From Saprospiraceae bacterium (lineage in GTDB: Bacteria; Bacteroidota; Bacteroidia; Chitinophagales; Saprospiraceae), in assembly GCA_016787525.1 (NCBI GenBank), contig JAEUUP010000015.1, positions 62,001 to 126,000 on the forward strand: a stretch of 64,000 bases of DNA, written 5' to 3'. A program made the translations under genes and the position numbers. The notes below the pieces were generated by a model. That model made no database searches, had not been told where the DNA came from, and saw nothing but the letters and a program-made list of their open reading frames with translations. Shown piece after piece: positions 43,216-53,500 of the stretch. Position 1 is the first letter of the stretch. Every line of letters begins with the position of its first letter.

Positions 43216-44532
43216 TTATTTCAATTTTGATACAACGAACTGTCCCACTTTCGTGCCTTGCTCATTGCCTTTTTCACAATCAGAACGGTAGTGGATACCT
43301 GCATATACACGGCTGATAGAGGCTTCTTTGGCGGCTTCTCTGAACGATTTGAACGAGCGAACAGGCAAGCCATATTCTTTCTCCGTTTCATCTGTATAAG
43401 CTTGATTGTCACCAAATAAAGCTGTGAGTGTTTCTGCCGCAGCAGCAGAAACAGTGCTATGTCCACTCGTGTAAGATGGAAACGGCGGTGTGACCAAAAG
43501 CGGATGCCATTGTTTATCTATTTTGGCACTGATAACGGTCTCTGGTCGCACAGAAGCATAAAAATATTTAGCATCCCAACAGCTGATAAACCCTTCGTAG
43601 AGAGCCAATGAGGTTAGGGTATAGGCTTGTAAAGATTCATAAAATCCCACTTTTCTATCCTTCAAAAATGATTGGCAAATCGCTAACCAGTGTCCACCAG
43701 GAGTCATTTTTTTATCTTGAAACATCAAATGACCTTTGTGGCGTGAAACAAAAGGGTTGTCGTCCCAAAATACCATGATGTTTTCACGCTCTTCGACGAC
43801 AGTTTTTGAAATCTCATGTACTTCTACCAATTCTTTCCAAAATGCGCTGTTTTTATCCTCGCTATACTGAGGGGGTGGGGTAGGGCGAAATTGCGAAGCG
43901 GTGTCCATGACCAAAACTTTCATTTTAGCCCAATGTGGCTCAACGCCATCGGCATAGTCAGGTGGCGTAGGTACCCAACGACCATTGATACCATTTTTGA
44001 CTTCAAACCGCGCCATACCACGTGTTTCTTTGTAATTGTCTGAACCCAAACGTTTTATAACAGCATTGGCGACATTTTCTCCAAAAGCGATAGAATTGTT
44101 GAACACATCTTCAGCTATGCCTTGTTTCAATTCTGCAAAAGTTTTGGTTTCAAAATCATCTATTTCTTTGGTCGTAAAAACAACTTTTTTGGCTGTCGAA
44201 CACAAGGCCTTGATGGCGGCTATTGTAAAATTGTAGTTTTTACCTGCTTCAGGAGTCGGCATAGCATCAAAACCTTTGAGCTTGGCTGTTATTGAAGTTG
44301 CACCTTCTTTTGCAAATTTTCCCGCTTCGTAAGCCGCTAAAAGAGGGTAAACATAGACACGACTTGCCACAGGCGGCGCAAAAATATCGGTTACAATCAC
44401 ATCAGTGAGTTTTTTTTGCGCAGCGTGTAGGTATTCAACATCCGATTTTGCAGGCTTCACCGTTTTGTTTTCTTTGCAAGCGGCAAAAAGCAAAAAGCAG
44501 AAAAAGAATGATAGTTTAGTTTTCATAGACAT
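43216..44532 (-). CDS. Vanadium-dependent haloperoxidase / PAP2-fold lipoprotein
   Basis: This 438-aa lipoprotein has a signal FFCFLLFAAC (Cys19). The complete vanadate- or phosphate-binding set is present: Lys322 and Arg329 (KYFYASVRPET), Ser356-Gly357-His358 (YTSGHSTVSA), and Arg408 with His414 (SRVYAGIHYRSD). The family oxidises halides with H2O2 or acts as acid phosphatase; which applies here cannot be read from sequence. It lies 55 bp downstream of the FG-GAP/ASPIC gene on the same strand, a pairing often seen in Bacteroidota next to SusC/SusD. A motif copy (43865) is read as PPPQYS, a fifth reading frame of the motif. MKTKLS at 44526 is an equally good start. Confidence 0.93.
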   Translation of the reverse strand: MSMKTKLSFFFCFLLFAACKENKTVKPAKSDVEYLHAAQKKLTDVIVTDIFAPPVASRVYVYPLLAAYEAGKFAKEGATSITAKLKGFDAMPTPEAGKNYNFTIAAIKALCSTAKKVVFTTKEIDDFETKTFAELKQGIAEDVFNNSIAFGENVANAVIKRLGSDNYKETRGMARFEVKNGINGRWVPTPPDYADGVEPHWAKMKVLVMDTASQFRPTPPPQYSEDKNSAFWKELVEVHEISKTVVEERENIMVFWDDNPFVSRHKGHLMFQDKKMTPGGHWLAICQSFLKDRKVGFYESLQAYTLTSLALYEGFISCWDAKYFYASVRPETVISAKIDKQWHPLLVTPPFPSYTSGHSTVSAAAAETLTALFGDNQAYTDETEKEYGLPVRSFKSFREAAKEASISRVYAGIHYRSDCEKGNEQGTKVGQFVVSKLK

Positions 44533-44587
44533 ACATGTAGTTTAGTTATTAGTCACTTAAAAAGAAAAGTATCGGGCTATTTTTTAA

Positions 44588-47500
44588 TTATTGAACAATT
44601 TTTGCAGACACTTTTCTTGTCACATTGTTTTTAGCGTCATAAAAAATGACTTCTTGCATCGTTTCATCCAATGGAAACGAACGCCCTTCTTGCGACAAAA
44701 ACGTGCTGCCCCAGTAAAACTCTTTCATTTGCTTTTGACCATTTTTGAGTAAAACTTGTGCTTTGACTTCGTTTTTACTGAGGGGTATGTTTTGAATGTG
44801 TGCTGAATTTTTTAAAGCAAAAGCTTTCAATGCGCCCTTGTTTTGGGTGGCTAAAAGTAAGGATTTGTCTTTTACGACAACCTGCGTCAAAGCTCGGGCA
44901 TTGTTTGGAACATAAAAATGACTATTGTCAAGTTCTATGGTTTTAAATTGATTTTGACCCATGTTTTTTAAAACCAATCCATCGAATGCGTCGGCGCGTC
45001 CTTGCAATAGTTCCATACCGTAGTCGTTGCCAACCATCACTAAGTCGAGCAAACCGTCTTTGTCCACGTCAAAAGGCATCATGCCATAGATGGGTGCTAA
45101 TTGTGCAGTTGTCGGTAGAGCCGATATTTTGAATTTACCACCGCCAATGTTTTCAAGATAGCTTGTTGACAGCCAATTACTTTTAAAAATCTGCGCACCT
45201 TCTAATTCTTTCTGCGAAAAAACATCTTGAACGGTCGCTTTTCCAAAATCACCGTAAGTCAAGAATTTGCGGCGAATCAAAACCAACTGTTTCACCATAT
45301 CGTCTCTTGTGTGGTAGAAAAACTCTTTGCGTTGTCCTGCTGTATCGCGCCAAAAACAGGAAATGAATGGGTCGTACAGACCATTATTGTCAAAATCTTT
45401 GGCATAAATACTGAGGGGTTCACCCGATGAGCATTTAAAATAGAGGTTTTCGCCAAAATTTCCTGCCATGTAGTCCACATCACCATCGTTGTCGAAATCG
45501 GCGGCTGTGAGACTTGTCCACCAACCTATTTTGTCACCAATACCTGAATTGGCTGTGGCATTTTTTAATTTTCCATGGTCATTTTGCAAAAACGTCAAAG
45601 GCATCCATTCTCCAGCGAGCAATAAGTCGGGCTGATTATCACCATTAAAATCTGTCCAAAGTGCATCACTAATCATCCCTATTTGAGCCAATTCGGGGCA
45701 AACTTCTTGCGTGACATCTGTGAAAACAGGCTTATCTTTCCCTTTTGAATCATTGCGCAACAAAAAACTGCGGTCAGTTTTAGGATAGGCAAATGGCAAA
45801 ACACGTGCGCCAACGAATAAATCCAAATCACCGTCACCATCGAAGTCAGCCGCTTTGACGGTTTGTCCACACGAAGTTTCAGTTGGCAAAGCATTTTGAG
45901 CTATTTTAAAATTGCCTTTACCATCATTGATGCACAAAACATCTTGATAGAAAGGTGAATTGGGCGGATATTGGCTGCTGCCATGCACGATATAGAGGTC
46001 GTTGTCGCCATCGTTGTCTGCATCGAAGAGCAGAGTGCCGAGTTCTTCTTCTTGTTTTTTAGGGTCGAGTTTGTAGGACACAGATTTTTTAGAGAATTGC
46101 CCGTTGGCATTTTGTAAAAACCATGTACCATCGAACAAAGCACTGCCACCGACATAAATATCGTCGCGTCCATCGCCATTGACATCGCCAACAGATACTG
46201 AGGGGCCATATTCACTGAACTTGTGTGGCAATGTTTTTTGATAATTAAAATCAATAAAGTCAGAATCGCGGTGTATAAAATCCAAACCAAACGTTTTTGG
46301 ATTTAAGTCGTCAAACAACGCCAAACTACCCCCCTCAGTAAAAGGAGTGTTTTGACCAAATTTGACTGTAATCATTTGATTGATGGCTTGTAAGCCCAAT
46401 TTTGCCGTTTTGCCACCTTGCCATTTGACGATGACAGAGTCAACTTTTGTAGCTGTACCCAAACCAAAATGCAAACAATTCTCAGAAGTCGAAATATAAC
46501 CACGAGCTGACACCAACTGCGCAATTTGCTGTTTACCACCGAAAAACACCGTCGCTGTTGCGCCAAAAGCGTCTGTATTGGGCTGTTCGCCTTCGATTTT
46601 TAGGCGCAGATAGTTTGATTTTTTATCACTATCGTTGACTGTATTTTGAAAAACAAAAGCTTTGTCATTGATATTGTTCACAATCAAGTCGAGGTCGCCA
46701 TCATTGTCCAAATCGCCATAGGCTGCACCATTTGAAAAGGCAGAAACCGCCACGCCCCACTCCTTCGACACATCTTTGAAACGCAAATCGCCTTCATTTC
46801 GGAACAAAAACTTAGGTACTTTGATTTGCGGAATCGTTTTTTGCAGTTCAACTTCGGGTATCAGATAGCTAACAGTGCTGCGATAAGCACCAAAATCGTG
46901 GTCAGTAACGTCTCGCGGAAAACCATTGGTGACAAAAATATCGCGATTGCCATCGTTGTCAAAATCAGCCATCAGAGGTGTCCATGACCACTCTGTTTCT
47001 TGTACATCGCCGATGAATGCAATATCGCTGAACGTCGGTAAACCTGTTTCGGGATTGAGTCCGCGATTGAGTTGCAAGACATTTCGGGCGTATTGGTATT
47101 CAAAACCGTAGGATTCGTTGTTGATATAGTTGTTGTAGTTGTTGGCGTTTAGAAATACCTTTTTGCGTTTGTTGTGATAAGGCATCATTTCGGTGGTGAA
47201 CACATCGAGTTTGCCATCATTGTTCACATCAGCCACATCGCTGCCCATTGCAGACGCAGCTTGATGTTTAAAAATAGCAGCTACCTGATTGGTGAATGTG
47301 CCATCGTGGTTGTTGATGTAAATCAAATCATTGGTCACGTAGTCGTTGGCGACGTAAATATCGAGCCAGCCGTCGTTGTTGAAATCCGTAATCAATGAGC
47401 TGTGGCTATAACCTTCGAGTTTAATACCTGCTTTTTTTGAAATATCCGTAAAAACAGGGTGATTTACTGAGGGGTCTAAGTTGTTCTGCAAAAGCCTATC

Positions 47501-48145
47501 AGTATTCGGTGAACTGCCATCTTTGACTTTTGGGAAATACTGATTGGGGTATTTGGTATCCATGTAGTTGACAGCAATAAAAACATCTAAATCACCATCA
47601 TTGTCATAGTCAAAAAACTGGGCATTGGAGGCGTGGGTCGTATCGTCCAAGCCATATTCTTTTGCCATTTCTTTGAAATGCGGTATTCCTTTGACATCAT
47701 TGCCTTGGTTGATGAACAATAAGTTTTTTCGTAACTCTGGTTTATTTTTGAAGGTATTGCAGATGTACATATCGAGTTTTCCGTCTCGGTTGATGTCGAG
47801 CATATTGATACCTGAAGACCATTGATTGGGTTCTTTCTGAACGTTGGCTTGGGCAGTTGCCTCTTGAAATTGAAGATTTCCTTTGTTCAGATAGAGTTTG
47901 TTTTCAACTTGATTGCCTGTGAAGTATAAATCTTGCAGACCGTCACCATTCAAATCGCCAATGCCAACGCCGCCACCATTGTAGATGAATTCAGAATTAA
48001 AAATGGTGAGCGAATCCGTTTCAGTGATTTGATTATTGAAATCAATGCCTGTTTTTGAGCTATCGAGTAGAACAAAAAGCGTTTTTTCGTTTTTGCAAGC
48101 TGCAAAAAGGCATAAGACAGAAAGGAAAAGTATCGTTTTTTTCAT
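44588..48145 (-). CDS. FG-GAP/VCBS repeat and ASPIC/UnbV lipoprotein (CRTAC1-like)
   Basis: This 1185-aa lipoprotein starts at ATG 48145 (MKKTILFLSVLCLFAAC). At least a dozen calcium-binding FG-GAP/VCBS loops of the DxNxDGxxD type are seen (DLNGDGLQDLY, DINRDGKLDMY, DYDNDGDLDVF, DVNGDGRDDIY, DFDGDGDLDLF, DVDKDGLLDLV), arranged as two beta-propellers. Between them is the ASPIC/UnbV domain (NYLRLKIEGEQPNTDAFGATATVFFG ... GLGTATKVDSVIVKWQGG). Homologues form outer-surface components next to SusC/SusD; their role may be ligand binding. Six ACTGAGGGG copies lie in or across the gene: 44777, 45410, 46197, 46329, 47465, all translated. A 21-bp tandem array sits 30 bp upstream. Confidence 0.93.
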   Translation of the reverse strand: MKKTILFLSVLCLFAACKNEKTLFVLLDSSKTGIDFNNQITETDSLTIFNSEFIYNGGGVGIGDLNGDGLQDLYFTGNQVENKLYLNKGNLQFQEATAQANVQKEPNQWSSGINMLDINRDGKLDMYICNTFKNKPELRKNLLFINQGNDVKGIPHFKEMAKEYGLDDTTHASNAQFFDYDNDGDLDVFIAVNYMDTKYPNQYFPKVKDGSSPNTDRLLQNNLDPSVNHPVFTDISKKAGIKLEGYSHSSLITDFNNDGWLDIYVANDYVTNDLIYINNHDGTFTNQVAAIFKHQAASAMGSDVADVNNDGKLDVFTTEMMPYHNKRKKVFLNANNYNNYINNESYGFEYQYARNVLQLNRGLNPETGLPTFSDIAFIGDVQETEWSWTPLMADFDNDGNRDIFVTNGFPRDVTDHDFGAYRSTVSYLIPEVELQKTIPQIKVPKFLFRNEGDLRFKDVSKEWGVAVSAFSNGAAYGDLDNDGDLDLIVNNINDKAFVFQNTVNDSDKKSNYLRLKIEGEQPNTDAFGATATVFFGGKQQIAQLVSARGYISTSENCLHFGLGTATKVDSVIVKWQGGKTAKLGLQAINQMITVKFGQNTPFTEGGSLALFDDLNPKTFGLDFIHRDSDFIDFNYQKTLPHKFSEYGPSVSVGDVNGDGRDDIYVGGSALFDGTWFLQNANGQFSKKSVSYKLDPKKQEEELGTLLFDADNDGDNDLYIVHGSSQYPPNSPFYQDVLCINDGKGNFKIAQNALPTETSCGQTVKAADFDGDGDLDLFVGARVLPFAYPKTDRSFLLRNDSKGKDKPVFTDVTQEVCPELAQIGMISDALWTDFNGDNQPDLLLAGEWMPLTFLQNDHGKLKNATANSGIGDKIGWWTSLTAADFDNDGDVDYMAGNFGENLYFKCSSGEPLSIYAKDFDNNGLYDPFISCFWRDTAGQRKEFFYHTRDDMVKQLVLIRRKFLTYGDFGKATVQDVFSQKELEGAQIFKSNWLSTSYLENIGGGKFKISALPTTAQLAPIYGMMPFDVDKDGLLDLVMVGNDYGMELLQGRADAFDGLVLKNMGQNQFKTIELDNSHFYVPNNARALTQVVVKDKSLLLATQNKGALKAFALKNSAHIQNIPLSKNEVKAQVLLKNGQKQMKEFYWGSTFLSQEGRSFPLDETMQEVIFYDAKNNVTRKVSAKIVQ

Positions 48146-48174
48146 AGATAAAATTTGTATAAAACAGCAAAGCA

Positions 48175-48353
48175 AGAATCAAAAGCCGTGATGCAGAAAT
48201 TAAAAGCCGTGATGCAGAAATCAAAAGCCATGATGCAAGAATCAAAAGCCGTGATGCAGAAATCAAAAGCCATGATGCAAGAATCAAAAGCCGTGATGCA
48301 AGAATCAAAAGCCATGATGCAAGAATCAAAAGCCGTGATGCAAAAATCAAAAA
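48175..48353. repeat. 21-bp tandem array upstream of the FG-GAP gene (about 8-9 units)
   Basis: The unit AATCAAAAGCCGTGATGCAG(A) is 21 bp, varying at two places (GCCGTG/GCCATG, GCAGA/GCAAGA). Both strands remain open across it. It lies in the probable 5' UTR or promoter of the FG-GAP gene. Copy number may affect expression. Between 48354 and 48654 only the motif hairpin is noted. Confidence 0.93.
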
Positions 48354-48606
48354 AACAAGATTTATGAAATTTCAAAATTTCGTAAATCTTTACGCCATTG
48401 TACGCCAAAAAAAAAGAGCGAACGAAAGATAGAATTCACAGTACAATATTCGTGAAAAATATCTTTGGTTCACCCTTTAACGAAAGTTTATTCCTAAACA
48501 AACTTAGAATGTATGAAAATCAAGAGTCGAATATGCCATTAGTGAGTGGTCATTCTTGATGTGTAGAATGATTTTTTTGACTAATAACTTATAGACAAAC
48601 TTAAAG

Positions 48607-48639
48607 TTACTGAGGGGGATAGCGAGTCCCCCTCAGTAT
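48607..48639. terminator. Inverted ACTGAGGGGG pair after susD 3
   Basis: TACTGAGGGGGA (48608-48619) pairs with TCCCCCTCAGTA (48627-48638), a 12-bp stem with a 7-nt loop, starting 17 bp after the susD 3 stop. It is probably a terminator built from two copies of the motif. Confidence 0.75.
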
Positions 48640-48654
48640 GACTGAAACTATTGA

Positions 48655-50388
48655 TTAATAGCCAGGATTTTGTTTTAAAGCACCTTTGTGCAAGTCAATC
48701 TGAGCTTGCGGAATAGGTTGATATTTTGCAGTAGCTTTGTAAGTAGCACCGCCCAATGCAGAAGTCAATAATTTACCTTCATAGTTCAAATAAGCTGACA
48801 ATTCTGTTGCATCTGTACCCCAACGAGCGAGGTCAAACAGACGGTGACCTTCACCAGACAACTCTAATTTGCGCTCGAAACGAATCGCTTTGCGAGCGGC
48901 ATCTTTGTCTGCAAATGCAGTATAGTTGTTGATGACATAGTTAGCAGCATCAGCACCATTTTTCTTAACACGACCGTCTGGATTTGCGGCACGTGTGCGA
49001 ACCAAGTTCACATATTCCAATGCTTTTGCCAAAGTACCGACCTCTGCTTCGCATTCAGCTGCCATCAAAAGAACGTCTGCGAAACGGATGATACAATAGT
49101 TCATAGCTGCATAGCCACGAGTCCAAGAGCTACCGTCAGTCAAAGAACCTTCTTGAGACTTGTAGTAGATGAATTTTTTAGGTGAATAAGGACCTGCATA
49201 AGATTGGTCACGAATCCAGTCAAAGCCAGGGTGGTCTTTCCAGTCAAGATAAGGGATGCCACGGCGACCGATTGAGTGGTCAATACGTGGGTCAAGACGA
49301 CCTGCATCTGGTGTAAATGCTGCTGTTGAAGACAAACCTTGGTCAGTTTTTAACTGGTTAGCTGTTGAGTTGTAAGACTCGTCGAGCAAAGGTAAGCCTG
49401 CTGCATCTGTACGGAATGCGTTAGCCAAAGCAAAACTTGGTTGGAAGAAACCACAGCAGTTACCTGGACCACCTGCACCTGTGTTGTATGGATAGTTCAA
49501 GTCGTCGAACCAGTTTGAGTTGTTAGTACTACCTGTGTTTGCTGCTGATTGGATAGCGAACACTGACTCAGCGTGGTTGTCATTAGCTGCATTGAAAACA
49601 TCAGCATATTTTGGCAACAAAGCGTATTTTTTACCATTAGCTGTTTTACCATTAGCGATAACAGCATCGAATACTGTTTTAGCTTCTGAGTATTTCTTTT
49701 GGAACAAAAGGCATTTTGCGTAGTAAGCACCTGCGGCCCATTTGTTGGCACGACCTGCTGCACCTTGTGTTTCAGGTAAGTTTTCGTAAGCAAATTTCAA
49801 ATCTGCTTCGATTTTAGGCCACAAATCTGCATCGTTAGTGATGCTTGAAGCAGTTGTTTCGTCAGTGCTTTCATCAACATAAGGAGTGTTGTTGAAAATC
49901 TTTTTCAACTCAAAATAAAAGTGACCACGCAAGAAACGGGCTTCACCAGCCAAACGTTTTTGGTCGTCTGCTGACACGTCTGCTGGTGCTTTTTTCAAGA
50001 TACGCAATACGTTGTTCGCACGAGCGATACCTTCGTATTTTGGTTTGTAAGTATCGTGAATATCACCGTTCGTTGCTGTTGATTCGTAACGTTGGATTGG
50101 GTTGATGGCTGTGTAGTCACCTGCGTTAGTACCTTTGTTGGCTTCGCCACCGCAAATACTACCAAATACCCAGTTGTTCGATGAACCCAAACGAGAAAAA
50201 CCATTACCACTTAACATCGCATAAGAACCAATCAAAAGACCTTCCAAACCCGCTTTGCTTGCCAAAGAGGCTTCTGAAAGCTGACCTGCGGGTTGAACTT
50301 CAAGGAAACTGTCTTTACAAGATACAACGACTAAAACAGCGAGCAATCCTGTAACGATTAAGGTTTTAAAATTCAATATTTTTTTCAT
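48655..50388 (-). CDS. SusD/RagB-family lipoprotein 3
   Basis: This 577-aa protein starts at ATG 50388 (MKKILNFKTLIV), which gives a lipoprotein signal ending VVVSC (Cys24). The longer upstream frame runs through a motif hairpin and is rejected. SusD features include EARFLRGHFYFELKKIFNNTPYV, the middle NWFDDLNYPYNTG, YCIIRFADVLLMAAECEAE and the C-terminal YQPIPQAQIDLHKGALKQNPGY. It binds glycan at the surface with SusC 3. The gene itself has no ACTGAGGGG copy, but hairpins made of the motif stand at both ends, before the start and after the stop. Confidence 0.95.
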   Translation of the reverse strand: MKKILNFKTLIVTGLLAVLVVVSCKDSFLEVQPAGQLSEASLASKAGLEGLLIGSYAMLSGNGFSRLGSSNNWVFGSICGGEANKGTNAGDYTAINPIQRYESTATNGDIHDTYKPKYEGIARANNVLRILKKAPADVSADDQKRLAGEARFLRGHFYFELKKIFNNTPYVDESTDETTASSITNDADLWPKIEADLKFAYENLPETQGAAGRANKWAAGAYYAKCLLFQKKYSEAKTVFDAVIANGKTANGKKYALLPKYADVFNAANDNHAESVFAIQSAANTGSTNNSNWFDDLNYPYNTGAGGPGNCCGFFQPSFALANAFRTDAAGLPLLDESYNSTANQLKTDQGLSSTAAFTPDAGRLDPRIDHSIGRRGIPYLDWKDHPGFDWIRDQSYAGPYSPKKFIYYKSQEGSLTDGSSWTRGYAAMNYCIIRFADVLLMAAECEAEVGTLAKALEYVNLVRTRAANPDGRVKKNGADAANYVINNYTAFADKDAARKAIRFERKLELSGEGHRLFDLARWGTDATELSAYLNYEGKLLTSALGGATYKATAKYQPIPQAQIDLHKGALKQNPGY

Positions 50389-50437
50389 TTTACTAATTAT
50401 TAAATTTTTGAAAAAAATCAATAATAAAAGATTTTTA

Positions 50438-50478
50438 GAGACCCCCTCAGTATTTACTGAATTTACTGAGGGGGTGTT
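50438..50478. promoter_or_regulatory. Motif-built hairpin between susC 3 and susD 3
   Basis: ACCCCCTCAGTA (50441-50452) pairs with TACTGAGGGGGT (50464-50475), a 12-bp stem with an 11-nt loop that itself contains TACTGAA. It lies in the 178-bp gap between the two genes and could attenuate readthrough, lowering susD relative to susC, or protect mRNA. Confidence 0.6.
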
Positions 50479-50566
50479 TTTTAGTTTGAGAATGACATAA
50501 GATTGTAAATGACTGTCGCTAAAGGCTTCAAAAATAAACAACCATTAATCATTATTCTTCAATTAA

Positions 50567-53500
50567 TTAGAAACCTACGCTCAAACCAACAGTTACACTT
50601 CTTGTCAAAGGATAGTTGCCGATGTCAATACCGAAGTTTGAGTCAGCTGCACCGCCTACGGCAGGGTCTAAGCCTTTGTATTTAGTGATAGTGAACAAGT
50701 TGTTCGTAGAGGCGTTGATTCTTGCGCGTTTCACACCGATTTTGCTCAACAATGTGCTTGGTAAGTTGTAGCCAATTGAGATGTATTGCATACGCAAATA
50801 AGAACCGTCTTCAACATACCAAGAGTTAGAAGCACCGTTTGTACTTTCGTTAGATGCTTGTTCGAAGATAGGTGCTTGTGGATTTGTATTTGATGGTGTC
50901 CAAGAATCTTTTACGCGTTCTGCAATGGCTGCACCTTTGAATGAACCGTAGAAGTCCGTGTACCATTTAGAGAAGTTGTAGATTTTGTTACCAAGTGAAG
51001 AATACAAATAAGTGCTGATTTCGAGATTCTTGTAAGTAACAGTCAAAGTCAAACCACCTGTGAACTTAGGCACTGGGCTACCGATGAATGTACGGTCAGC
51101 AGCGTCAATTTTACCATCAGGAACGCCTGTCAATTGACCTTTTGCGTCATAACCATTATTGTCTTCGTATTTGAAACGACCGATGCCTGCACCTGGTTGT
51201 TTAGATTTAGTTGCTTCGTCAGCAGTTTGGAAGTAACCAATCATTTTGTAACCGAAGAAAGCAGAGATAGATTGACCTACTTGGTTGCGGATAGGAGATA
51301 CACCACGGAAAGTAGGGCCATCGAAGTAAGTCACGTTTGCCTCAGGAGCCAAACTTGTGATTTCGTTTTTCAACCAGCTACCGTTCAAGATAGCTTCGTA
51401 TTTCCAATCGCCTACGATTTTACCGCGGCTTGTGATACCTAAGTCAATACCTTCATTCAACATGTTTGCCAAGTTGATGGCAGGAACAGAAGCTGAAGCA
51501 CCTACGATAGCAGGTAATTGCAAGTTATACAACAAACCTTCAGTTTGTTTGCGCCACAACTCAACAGTGATGTCTAAATTACCTTTCAACAAAGTTGCAT
51601 CTGCACCTACGTTAGAAGTGACAGCTGTTTCCCATTGTGCATTCGGGTTACCGATACGTGTACGATAGAAACCACCAACTACACCACTGTTAGAACCTGT
51701 GATGTCATAAGAAGAAGCACCTACACTACCACCAAACAAACTGTATTGGTTGTTCGGGTTAACGTTGTTTGAGTTACCCATTTTACCCCAACCTGCACGC
51801 AATTTCAAATCTTGGAAGATAGATTGGTTTTTCATGAAATCTTCACCTGTTATACGCCAGCCTAAGCCAACCGCAGGGAATACACCTGTACGACTGTTTG
51901 CACCGAAACGAGAAGAAGCATCACGACGGATGATACCTGTCAACTGGTATTTGTCTTTGAATGAATAGTTCAAACGACCAAATGTTGAGTAAAAGTTTAC
52001 AGTAGCAGGGATGTTACTGCTCACGTTTTTACCCGCAGCTTGTACAGTACCTAAAGTCACATATGTTGGGTCAGTAGAGAATGGATTGATACCTGATGCA
52101 TCAATATTTCTACCTTTACCAGTATTCAAGGCTTCCAAACCAACTAACACGTCAACTGAATGGTCGCCGAATTTTTTAGTATAGTTAGCTGTATTTGTCA
52201 AAGACCATGCTAAGCCATAACCTGCACCTTCGCCGAATGCAAAGCTCGCATTGTTTTCAGAGTTTTCATACTGCAAACGTGAGTAGTATTTGTAGTATGA
52301 GTTTTGCAAACGACCGCCCAAGTTAGAGCGCAAACGCAAACCAGGGATAACGTCCAACTCAGCGTAGATGTTACCAAAGCCAATCATACGGAAGTTGTTG
52401 TCGTTCAACTGACCTGTACGGTTTGCAACAGGGTTACGTGGGTTGTTGAAACCACCCGCTGTTGTACCTGCCCAACCACCAAACTCGTCGTAAACAGGGA
52501 TGATAGAAGGCATACGGAAGGCTTGAAGGATGTCGTTTTCGTCAGCAGCTACACCGCGACCACCGTCACCACCACCTTGACCAACGATTGACAAATAAGT
52601 GAACTGCAAGTTTTCACCTATACGCAAGTTTTTAGTCAAATCGAACTCAGAGTTTGCACGGAAATTGTAACGTTTGAAGCTGTTACCCATCAAAATACCC
52701 AATTGGTCTTGCAAACCAACACCAATATAGTATTGGCTGTTTTCAGAACCACCTGAGAAACCTAAGCTGTGGCGTTGCAATGACGCAGGGCGAGTAATCG
52801 CATCGTACCAGTCAGTACCAGCTCTGTTTGATCTGATAACTTGGTAGACAGGGCCAGCTGCTGAATTGACATTGTATTTTGCTTTTTCAGCCGTCAAATC
52901 TACAGTACCTGTGATAGATGCACCATTGTTGCCACCAACTTTCAAAAATTCAGGAATTGTACCTTTATTTGAAGCTGTCAAAACACCGAATTGCGGATGC
53001 GAATAGCTGAAAGTTGTACCATTAGCAGCAGCTGTGTTTTTCTCACCAATCCATGTCCACTCCAAAAAGTCAGTAGGATTCAACATTGCTTGACCTTTAC
53101 CTGGGTCAGTTGAACCATAGACACCATCGTAAGACACCTCCATTTTTTTAGATTTGCGAGAACCTCTTTTGGTTGTGTAAACGATAACGCCTGCCGCAGC
53201 ACGCGCACCATAGATAGAAGCTGTTGCAGCGTCTTTCAAAACAGTCACTGACTCAATGTCATCTGGTGACAAGAAATCAGTAGAAACCGCAGGCGTACCA
53301 TCAATGATGATAAGTGGCTCGTTACCGCCAAAAGAACCGAAACCACGTACACGTATAATACTACTTGTACCTGGCTGACCATTAGTGATAACTGTCAAAC
53401 CTGAAACGCGACCTTGCAATTGCTGCTCAACGTTACCAGAAGGGACGGCTTTGATTTCACGAGGTTTAACAGTCGAAACCGCACCTACAGTTTGACGGCG

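Noticed and set aside
48060-48408. Heptad-repeat coding frames across the 21-bp array
   Set aside because: Both strands are open; the array lies in the 5' region of the FG-GAP gene and lacks a credible start.
50389-50541. N-terminal extension of SusD 3
   Set aside because: The extension is translated motif-hairpin DNA; the lipoprotein signal starts at 50388.
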